Source of the DNA: Desulfospira sp963664655
Lineage (GTDB): Bacteria > Desulfobacterota > Desulfobacteria > Desulfobacterales > Desulfobacteraceae
Direction: 5' to 3'
DNA length: 64,000 nt
Assembly (NCBI GenBank): GCA_963664655.2
Contig: CAXXHM010000001.1
Span: forward strand, 186,001-250,000
Position 1 is the first letter of the stretch. Each line of letters begins with the position of its first letter. The translations under genes and the position numbers were made by a program. Of this stretch, positions 57,666 through 64,000 are shown piece after piece. The notes beneath the pieces were generated by a model. It searched no databases and was not told where the DNA came from. It saw only the letters and a list, made by a program, of their open reading frames with translations.

Positions 57666-58847
57666 TCATGAGTTTAAATTCATATTGTTTTTTTTAAAAT
57701 TTGTGATGAATTTATCAATAAACGCAGCAAAAACTCCTAATATTAAGCCAAGTAAAATACCTAATGGAACAATTAGCTTGGGGTTGGATTGAGGAACTTG
57801 TTGGAGAATCGACACGTTACTCGACTGAAAGACATTCATACTTAGTTGATTTAAATCAATTTTATTCAGCCAATACAGTCGTCCCTGTTCTTTTGGGGGA
57901 ACATCAATAGTATCCCAATTTTCCAATTCTTGCATCTCAAACTGTATTCTATCAAGCAACTCTGATGAAATCTTGTTATCTGCGATTTCTTTATTCAGCA
58001 TACCAATTTCAGCGAGAAGAGCTTTAGTTCCCAAGGCATATAAAGGTTTGCCTTGAACATTATTTGACATCTCCACAATCCCAAGCGTTTCAGCTAATAT
58101 TTTTTGTTCTTGTAAATACCGCACTCGCCTTTGCACCTTGAGCCTTTGAACTTTTTCTTCGACCTCTTTCTTTTTTTTCAATTCCGCTAACATATGACCA
58201 TTTTCTCGCCTTTCAACTACCTGTTTATACTCGATCTCTGCGTCTATGGCTAAGCGTTCACTCTCTATCTTCTGCTTCAATTCGCTCATAATTTTAACCC
58301 TGCAATAATCGTTAACATAAGCCACAAAAGATGATAGAGTCTCAGTAACATATCCACTCTTGTTTCCTGAAAGCGTGATAATGACTTTATTCTTTTTTTT
58401 CCCAGCCTGTTGAATCGATAAGCCCTTAAAAAACATCTTTTTTGATATCTTTGTAATTTCATCGCTATCGGCCCCGGCTTTCCTATATGATATATGATTT
58501 TCCCAAAATTGAGCTTGAACTTTTTTGTCCTTAATAGTGTCCACCACAATGCCCCAAACTTCCTGAGAGGTCAAAACACAGCCCTTGATACCGGCATTTT
58601 TCATTGCAGAAAACGCACTTCCGTTTTCATCAATAGTGGCAGGAGTCATAGTCAAGCTCGTTTTATAAACCTTGGGAGTGACAAGTGTATATATTGCGAC
58701 AAGAATTGTAATCCCAAAAGTGACGGATAAAATAAGCCATCGCCTTTCCCATAGGATTCTTAAAATTTCAATAAGATCAATTTCATCATCTTTAGTTGAT
58801 TCATACCTGATGCAAGGAGAATCTTGATAGGAACTTTCTGTTTTCAT
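57666..58847 (-). CDS. wzz: Wzz-type polysaccharide chain-length determinant
   Basis: About 393 aa from ATG 58847 (MKTESSYQD), with AAAGGTGAT as ribosome-binding site; the frame starts 16 codons earlier in the leader. Cytosolic N-terminus, helix 1 WLILSVTFGITILVAIYTL (~38-58), a long periplasmic coiled-coil region rich in Lys/Glu (about 190-300), and C-terminal helix PKLIVPLGILLGLILGVFAA preceded by the proline-containing segment of the family. It controls glycan chain length together with Wzy. Its upstream leader is shared with an IS transposase. Confidence 0.9.
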   Translation of the reverse strand: MKTESSYQDSPCIRYESTKDDEIDLIEILRILWERRWLILSVTFGITILVAIYTLVTPKVYKTSLTMTPATIDENGSAFSAMKNAGIKGCVLTSQEVWGIVVDTIKDKKVQAQFWENHISYRKAGADSDEITKISKKMFFKGLSIQQAGKKKNKVIITLSGNKSGYVTETLSSFVAYVNDYCRVKIMSELKQKIESERLAIDAEIEYKQVVERRENGHMLAELKKKKEVEEKVQRLKVQRRVRYLQEQKILAETLGIVEMSNNVQGKPLYALGTKALLAEIGMLNKEIADNKISSELLDRIQFEMQELENWDTIDVPPKEQGRLYWLNKIDLNQLSMNVFQSSNVSILQQVPQSNPKLIVPLGILLGLILGVFAAFIDKFITNFKKNNMNLNS

Positions 58848-59070
58848 TTTATCACCTTTCCTCTTTGTAACTTTTATCAAAATCTTTTCTCGCATATCTT
58901 CTAAAACCCTTTTTCGCTAAAGGGTTTCGGTGTTGATTAGATGCCTTCTTCCCCCTTTTTTTAATCTGTATTTGAAAATAAGATTGTATGCGAACCAACG
59001 GTTGGTTCATAACATCAAAATAACAAATCAAAACCGAAAGGCTTGTATATAAGGCATCGTTCTTCTTTAC
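58848..59070 (-). repeat. Leader sequence shared with IS transposase, copy 2 (wzz leader)
   Basis: About 220 bases that align with 41120-41338. Conserved features are the 17-bp palindrome GAACCAACCGTTGGTTC (58991-59007; copy 1 has GAACCAA and TTGGTTC around 7 bases), the hairpin AAACCCTTTAGCGAAAAAGGG near 58900-58925, and the ribosome-binding region. Similarity ends at the wzz ATG. It may contain the promoter of this part of the locus. Confidence 0.75.
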
Positions 59071-59258
59071 ATCTTGAAACCTTTGCACAACAATATAAAT
59101 TTCCCCGGAACTGCCCAATAACAGGATTTCTCATCTATAGCAAACGAAAATTTACTTGCCAAAATTCATTCTATCCTGTTCGTCCCATCTATATATACCA
59201 TTATTGAAATCCACAAAACTGTTCTTTAGCCATTAGGCAAATCAACTCCATTAAGTCA
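59071..59258. other. Remainder of wlbBC-wzz spacer
   Basis: 188 AT-rich bases with no ORF or repeat I can support. Together with the leader repeat it forms the longest gene-free stretch of the locus (411 bases), so a new promoter for wzz and following genes is likely here. Confidence 0.35.
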
Positions 59259-60959
59259 TTAAATTGATAATAATTCTTTACAAATTCGTGTTTGATCTTC
59301 TTTGCTCAGGTATGGGTGCATGGGAAGACTGAATATCCTTGATGCACAATCTTCAGAGACGGGGAAATCCCCTTTTTCATACCCCAAGTCCGCAAACGCA
59401 GTCTGTAAATGCAATGGTTTTGGATAATATACGGCCGTCGGGATTCCTTTTTCTTTTAGTTTTTCTTGAATCCGGGTTCTTGTTGTTCCGTCAGGGGTAA
59501 GAATTGAAAACTGAGCCCAGGCACTTTTTATGTCGAGAAAGTTCTTGGGCAGCTTTAATGTACTATCTGCAGATAAGGCTTCTTGATATTTTTTGGCGAT
59601 ACTGCGCCGGAATTCAAGTTCCTGTGGAAAAATTTCAAGTTTGGGAAGCAGTATGGCGGCCTGAAGCGTGTCCAGCCGCCCATTGATTCCCACCCTGACA
59701 TTATCATATTTGTCAACGCCTTTGCCGTGAATCCGGATAGATTTGATCTTTTCGGCGATTTCATCAGAGTCCATGGACACGGCGCCGCCATCCCCATACC
59801 CCCCAAGGGGTTTTGCAGGGAAAAATGATGTGCAGCCTACATGACCGAGGGCGCCTGCCATCCGGCCCTTGTATTCAGCGCCAAAGGACTGGGCAGCATC
59901 TTCAATCACGGTGAGATCATATTCGGATGCGATCTGATTTATCCGGTCATAATCACATGGAAGGCCAAACAGGTCCACGGGGATAATTGCTTTTGGATTT
60001 AAATTCCCCTCTGATGTTACCTTCCTAACAGATGCCTCAAGTCCCGTCGGCAGGATATTAAAGGTTTCAATATCAATATCCACAAATACAGGGGTTGCCC
60101 CGATTAGTTTAATGACCTCAGCGGTTGCGACAAATGTAAACGGGGTTGTAAAAACCGCATCACCAGGACCAATATTATATGCCATCAGAGCCATCAACAG
60201 GGCATCGGTCCCCGAACTGCAGGTGATCGCGTGGCGTGACTTTACAAACGCTGCCAGCTTCTTTTCCAACTCAGCGACTTCCGGTCCCATGATATATTTA
60301 CCGTGGCTGAGAACATTTTTAATATTTCGTTCAAGCTTTGGCAGGATAATTTTCTGCTGGGCAGCCAGTGAAACAAAGGGGATATGGTTGTTGTGTTCCT
60401 GTCTATCTGAAGTCGGGTCAATTGATTTTCCGCAAACCGGGCAAATAAAATCCTGATTTAACTTTTCGCCGCATTCACATACCCAGCCAGTCTGTTTTGC
60501 CGGATTCCCCATAACCAGCGCATAATCCGGCACATCTTTTGTTACAACGGCGCCCGCCCCCACAAATGCATATTTTCCGATGGTTACGCCACAGACAATG
60601 GTGCAGTTAGCACCAAGGCTTGCCCCCTTTTTAATCAGCGTGGGGCGGACTTCCTCCATCCGCCGGATATGGGACCTTGGGTTAAACACGTTGGTGAACA
60701 CCATGGAGGGGCCGCAAAATACATCATCTTCCAGGGTCACCCCTTTGTACACGGAAACATTGTTTTGAATTTTGCAGCCGTTTCCAATGAACACATCAGG
60801 GCCTGCAACCACATTCTGTCCTAAATTGCAGTTAGTTCCAATGGTGGTGTTTTTCATAATATGGGAAAAATGCCATATTTTTGTTCCATTGCCGATGGTC
60901 ACGTTTTCATCTAACTGCGTTGTTGGATGAACAAAATAGTCTTTCATGGATTCACGCAT
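59259..60959 (-). CDS. WlbB-WlbC fusion: N-acetyltransferase plus 3-aminotransferase
   Basis: About 566 aa. Residues ~1-190: left-handed beta-helix acetyltransferase (HPTTQLDENVTIGNGTKIWH, FTNVFNPRSHI) of the WlbB/WbpD type. Then a zinc-ribbon-like linker CECG...CPVCG, then a complete DegT-type aminotransferase (SSGTDALLMAL, VIEDAAQSFGAEYKG, Schiff-base Lys in FFPAKPLGGYGDGG) of the WlbC/WbpE type. These do consecutive steps from UDP-3-keto-GlcNAcA to UDP-GlcNAc3NAcA. The start may be ATG 60959 (overlaps wlbA by 8 bases) or 60947. Confidence 0.88.
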   Translation of the reverse strand: MRESMKDYFVHPTTQLDENVTIGNGTKIWHFSHIMKNTTIGTNCNLGQNVVAGPDVFIGNGCKIQNNVSVYKGVTLEDDVFCGPSMVFTNVFNPRSHIRRMEEVRPTLIKKGASLGANCTIVCGVTIGKYAFVGAGAVVTKDVPDYALVMGNPAKQTGWVCECGEKLNQDFICPVCGKSIDPTSDRQEHNNHIPFVSLAAQQKIILPKLERNIKNVLSHGKYIMGPEVAELEKKLAAFVKSRHAITCSSGTDALLMALMAYNIGPGDAVFTTPFTFVATAEVIKLIGATPVFVDIDIETFNILPTGLEASVRKVTSEGNLNPKAIIPVDLFGLPCDYDRINQIASEYDLTVIEDAAQSFGAEYKGRMAGALGHVGCTSFFPAKPLGGYGDGGAVSMDSDEIAEKIKSIRIHGKGVDKYDNVRVGINGRLDTLQAAILLPKLEIFPQELEFRRSIAKKYQEALSADSTLKLPKNFLDIKSAWAQFSILTPDGTTRTRIQEKLKEKGIPTAVYYPKPLHLQTAFADLGYEKGDFPVSEDCASRIFSLPMHPYLSKEDQTRICKELLSI

Positions 60960-61899
60960 TATTTTTGGTAAACGGGTGCAATTCACCCTTTTCTCTTTTA
61001 ATGGTTGAATTCCGGATTGTGTAAACGGTTTCAATGCTTGGCAAGGCTTCGGTCAACCCAAACCCCTTTCCGGTCATGATGCTTTCATAACTGAGCGTGT
61101 GCAGGTCTGTAAATCCCCCGGAAAATTCTATCTCATCCCCATCAACCGTAATGGACCGGAATGTTCGCTGGCCCTTGGCTTTTATTTTTTCGGGGAGGGT
61201 ATTTTCATCGACACTGAGAAACCAGCGAACTCGAGCATTCTCAAGTTCAAGGTATCCAGCTGATTTGTCCTTTTCCAGAAGATGCACCCAGTTTTCCTGG
61301 ACCTTTCCAAATATCCAGATCAGCATATCGTAAAAATGGATTCCGATATTGGTGGCAATCCCACCGGATTTCTCTTCATATCCTTTCCAGGATCTGAAAT
61401 ACCAATTCCCTCTGGAAGTAATATAAGTTAAATCAATTTCATATTTTTTATCTGTCGGGGCTGTTTGGACTTTTTTTCTTAATTCAATCAATGGCGGGTG
61501 ATGCCTGAGTTGTAATATATTGTACACGCGGCTGCCCGTATCAGATTGCATCTGCTTTAACCCTTCTATATTCCATGGGTTCAAGACCAACGGTTTTTCA
61601 CAAATAGCGTCGGCACCGCTCCTGAGTGCGAATCGGATATGAGCATCATGCAGATAATTGGGAGAGCAAATACTGACATAATCAATTCGGCTTCCTCCCC
61701 CACGGCGCATTTTATCCACATGCCTGTCAAACCGCTCAAACTCAGTAAAAAAATCAGCTTTGGGGAAATAACTGTCAATGATCCCGACACTGTCATTAGG
61801 GTCAAGAGCTGCCACCAAATCGTTTCCGGTTTCCTTGACGGCTTTCATATGCCGGGGAGCCACATATCCGGCAGCACCGATTATTGCGAATTTTTTCAT
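60952..61899 (-). CDS. wlbA: UDP-GlcNAcA 3-dehydrogenase WlbA/WbpB-like
   Basis: 315-aa Gfo/Idh/MocA protein whose N-terminus FAIIGAAGYVAPRHMKAVKE and EKPLVLNPWNIEGL match WlbA/WbpB, which oxidises C3 of UDP-N-acetylglucosaminuronic acid. It precedes the wlbB-wlbC fusion with overlap, which strongly supports the pathway. AGGA lies 10 bases upstream of the ATG. The C6 dehydrogenase (WbpA) that makes its substrate is not in the window. Confidence 0.9.
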   Translation of the reverse strand: MKKFAIIGAAGYVAPRHMKAVKETGNDLVAALDPNDSVGIIDSYFPKADFFTEFERFDRHVDKMRRGGGSRIDYVSICSPNYLHDAHIRFALRSGADAICEKPLVLNPWNIEGLKQMQSDTGSRVYNILQLRHHPPLIELRKKVQTAPTDKKYEIDLTYITSRGNWYFRSWKGYEEKSGGIATNIGIHFYDMLIWIFGKVQENWVHLLEKDKSAGYLELENARVRWFLSVDENTLPEKIKAKGQRTFRSITVDGDEIEFSGGFTDLHTLSYESIMTGKGFGLTEALPSIETVYTIRNSTIKREKGELHPFTKNNA

Positions 61900-61973
61900 A
61901 ATACATTTTCCTATTCTATGAAAAATTGATGAAAAAAAACCATGTTTTACTGTATTTATAGCTCCGCACTGTC

Positions 61974-62008
61974 GGTTCCATCAAGTTCTACCGAAAACCA
62001 ATGGAACC
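61974..62008 (-). promoter_or_regulatory. Hairpin in the wlbA upstream region
   Basis: Perfect 8-bp stem GGTTCCAT / ATGGAACC with a 19-base loop in the 177-base spacer between the MarR-type regulator and wlbA. There is no U-tract, so it is not a clear terminator; possibly a regulatory leader. Confidence 0.4.
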
Positions 62009-62076
62009 GCTTATAATTCAAACAGATATAAACCATCAAATAAAACTTGATGAATTTTCCCCCAATAACAACGGAA

Positions 62077-62463
62077 TCAAATTATTCTTTTCACATCTTG
62101 AAGCAAGTCCGTATCATGCCGGACTGTGTCATCCATCCCCTGAACTTGTTCAAATAGGATATTGATTTCTTTTTTGATTTCGTCGTATTCCTGGATCCTG
62201 ATTTTTAAGCGCTTTAAAGCAAGATGGGTTAGTTCTTTCAAACCTGCAGGCGTAATGCGGTATAGATAGGCCGTTTTTTTGGAGGCATTTTTAAATCTTT
62301 CAATCCGAATCAGCCCTTTTTGAGCAAGAAAAGAAACGCAAAAATTAACCTTTCCCAAACTAATACCCATTTCTTGTTTCATTTCTCTCTGGGTCAGGTT
62401 TGGTTTTTCTTTTAAAAGGCTCAACAGTTTGAATCGTATGTCTGTATCCATAGGAATGTTCAT
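62077..62463 (-). CDS. MarR-family EPS-associated transcriptional regulator
   Basis: 128 aa. Winged-helix domain with NLTQREMKQEMGISLGKVN, IRIERFKNASKKTAYLYRITPAGLKEL, then a C-terminal helix. This short MarR type is typically encoded in exopolysaccharide loci. The -10 box of its likely promoter ends 9 bases before the ATG, so the mRNA may be nearly leaderless, or translation may start at the second Met (MDTDIR). Confidence 0.85.
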   Translation of the reverse strand: MNIPMDTDIRFKLLSLLKEKPNLTQREMKQEMGISLGKVNFCVSFLAQKGLIRIERFKNASKKTAYLYRITPAGLKELTHLALKRLKIRIQEYDEIKKEINILFEQVQGMDDTVRHDTDLLQDVKRII

Positions 62464-62471
62464 CAGGTGAA

Positions 62472-62501
62472 CTTATATGGTATAGTCTTGAGGAGGTCAA
62501 G
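62472..62501 (-). promoter_or_regulatory. Promoter and operator-like palindrome of the EPS regulator
   Basis: Minus-strand TTGACC (62495-62500), 17-base spacer, TATAAG (62472-62477). The inverted repeat CTTGA-CCTCC-TCAAG (62487-62501) overlaps the -35 box, a good position for autorepression. Confidence 0.6.
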
Positions 62502-62534
62502 AACTTTTTAGTGTCTCCATGATAAAATGCATCC

Positions 62535-63746
62535 TTAATAGCGGGCCATAACGACTAATCCACTGTAAACCATGAGGCCGGATACCAGTGATGCATAATC
62601 CAGCAACCCGCCATGAACGAACTGTGAGATAAAAAATCCCGATACAAGGGAAGCACAGGTAAGGATAATGGCCTTATCATTGAGCTGCATTTGTCCATTT
62701 CTTTTTAACATTTGAACAACTAAATAAAGCATGGCCCCAAGGTATACCGTTACAAAAAGGACACCTCCTTCAACCGCCATCTGCATGAAACTGTTGTGAA
62801 AATTACCGGGCAATCTACGATACGCAAACTGATATGTTTCCCGGTAGGATAAAGGCTGTTTTTCCATAAACTTAAGATAGCTTTTTTTGGCATGCTCTGC
62901 CCCTGTACCAGTGAAAAGCGTTCCCCGGTCAACCAGATAATCAAACCCGGTTTTGTTCAATTCAACTCTGGCCTTTGAACTCCTATCGTTTTTGTAATCT
63001 GCGGTATTTTTCACAACGGTTTTGATAGAATCAGGCAGATAAGGCGAACAGAGCCCCCCGATGATGATAACTGGAATCAGTAATTTTTTGTTGTATAAAA
63101 ACAGCAGAACAAACAGCCCGACAAGAAGCCCTAACCAGGCTCCCGCTATTTTCATGGCCAAAAGATCATAAAACAGCAGCAGGGTGTTTGCTCCCAAAAG
63201 AGACTTTATAATCAAATTTCGGCGTTTAAACCTGTAGAGTATTATTGCAGAAATGTTGACCAGCATGATGGAAAAAAGCAGGTCCGAATGTCTTCCGATG
63301 GTAAGGAAGCTGGTAAACACTCTTTCCGGTTGAATTCCCAGCCAGTGTCTTGCGATAACGTAAGCCACACTGACCAAGGCGGAAATATTCAGGACAAGGC
63401 CTAAAATTTCAATTTCTTTGTTTCGTGAAACAAACGCCGCCACCGGGATGAACAAGAACATGAACCGGTATTCTTTGAACCAGTACCCTATGCCTTTGAT
63501 GCCAATATCAGAGAATGGCGCCGCTAAAAGGCCAATGACTATCGGAAGAAACAAAATTAGAAAATACCGGTGTTGCCATATTTGCCGTTTGTCATAACTG
63601 AAAAGATAAAACAGACTTATGGGCACCAGCAACGCTGCGGTAAAATTGACACCGGCTTTTGAAATAAAAACCGAACCGGCGAAAAAAAGTAAGACGGTGA
63701 AACCTGTTCTTCTAACGACCGGTTCCCAAGAGTTCAGAGTGGACAT
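62535..63746 (-). CDS. O-antigen ligase/polymerase family membrane protein
   Basis: 403 aa with about 11 hydrophobic helices and the O-antigen ligase signature RRLPGNFHNSFMQMAVEGG (H-N-x-x-x) near residue 310, preceded by a periplasmic loop with GTGAEHAKKSYL. The Wzy-C/WaaL superfamily includes ligases and polymerases, which sequence alone cannot separate. It is the first gene of the locus in this window. Confidence 0.83.
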   Translation of the reverse strand: MSTLNSWEPVVRRTGFTVLLFFAGSVFISKAGVNFTAALLVPISLFYLFSYDKRQIWQHRYFLILFLPIVIGLLAAPFSDIGIKGIGYWFKEYRFMFLFIPVAAFVSRNKEIEILGLVLNISALVSVAYVIARHWLGIQPERVFTSFLTIGRHSDLLFSIMLVNISAIILYRFKRRNLIIKSLLGANTLLLFYDLLAMKIAGAWLGLLVGLFVLLFLYNKKLLIPVIIIGGLCSPYLPDSIKTVVKNTADYKNDRSSKARVELNKTGFDYLVDRGTLFTGTGAEHAKKSYLKFMEKQPLSYRETYQFAYRRLPGNFHNSFMQMAVEGGVLFVTVYLGAMLYLVVQMLKRNGQMQLNDKAIILTCASLVSGFFISQFVHGGLLDYASLVSGLMVYSGLVVMARY

Positions 63747-64000
63747 ATACGATTTCTTAACCTTTTCTTCTAACGGCCTGTTCCTACAGCGGTTATGAAT
63801 CCAAAACCACTGGCCCGGGGATGTAATATAATAATAGTTCTCATAATCGGCTTCATGGAACTTTTTCCTTTTATTCGCAGTCTGGTATTTTAAGCCTATG
63901 GCGAGTCATACATGGCAACGTTTGAGCTTTATAACATATTCTCAAAATTCTGCCATATTTTTTTAATTTATGAAAAAAATGACCCATTTTGCCCGGTATG
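63747..64000. other. Gene-free window edge upstream of ligase gene
   Basis: 254 AT-rich bases with no ORF. A minus-strand TATAAA at about 63927-63933 may be a -10 box, but no good -35 partner is seen. Confidence 0.3.

Overview
The window looks like a piece of chromosome from a Desulfobacterota (Deltaproteobacteria-type) organism, probably a Desulfobacteraceae relative. This rests on gene content and protein style (long-form HflX, Hsp70/DUF2760 pair, EPS-associated MarR regulator) and not on a database search. The first ~21 kb is core genome of moderate GC. About 22-51 kb is clearly more AT-rich and holds surface-polysaccharide genes and insertion sequences, which points to horizontal acquisition and repeated remodelling.

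Layout. 1-9.4 kb: hflX (5' end outside the window), a small Cys-rich ORF, a GlcD-type FAD oxidase abutting a divergent dnaA, an AT-rich spacer, then pdxA and uvrA. 9.4-15.7 kb: a stand-alone HsdR_N-like gene, tRNA-Pro(GGG), and one complete rRNA operon on the minus strand (16S-23S-5S). The operon has a recognisable promoter, boxA elements and processing stems, and no tRNA in the 16S-23S spacer. 15.7-19.7 kb: an Hsp70/DUF2760 pair and a ComEA-like protein.

20-63.7 kb is one large minus-strand surface-glycan locus. In transcription order it contains: an O-antigen ligase/polymerase; an EPS MarR regulator; wlbA and a wlbB-wlbC fusion (diacetamido-uronic acid synthesis); wzz; an Sps/Neu-like block (cytidylyltransferase, oxidoreductase, aminotransferase, SDR, GNAT, NeuB synthase, formyltransferase, deacetylase); an asparagine-synthase-like amidotransferase; an acyltransferase; a Wzx flippase; a capsule GT-B protein; [6.7 kb nested IS block]; an acyltransferase; a MurB paralogue; a pyruvyl transferase; several glycosyltransferases; a Wzy-like polymerase; a Gtr-like module (GT2, DUF2304, EamA-like, acyltransferase, GT-C); a PglC-like phosphoglycosyl transferase; an acetyltransferase; an aminotransferase; [IS4 remnant]; and a PglF/WbpM-like 4,6-dehydratase. 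Many neighbours overlap by 4 bases (ATGA), so they are probably translationally coupled. The last genes fit synthesis of a 2,4-diamino-2,4,6-trideoxy sugar and its transfer to undecaprenyl phosphate as the first sugar of the repeat unit.

The clearest structural result is a Russian-doll insertion at 37.8-44.5 kb. An IS4-family element (17-bp terminal inverted repeats, 10-bp target duplication) sits in the last codons of a capsule gene. An IS66-family element (8-bp target duplication) sits inside the IS4 transposase gene. Inside the IS66 element, a DDE transposase plus an ISKra4/DUF4338 (DruA-like) unit replace most of tnpC. Removing the layers restores both interrupted reading frames. The most puzzling signal is a ~220-bp leader shared by the inner DDE transposase (41.1-41.3 kb) and by wzz (58.85-59.07 kb). 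The similarity stops at the two start codons.
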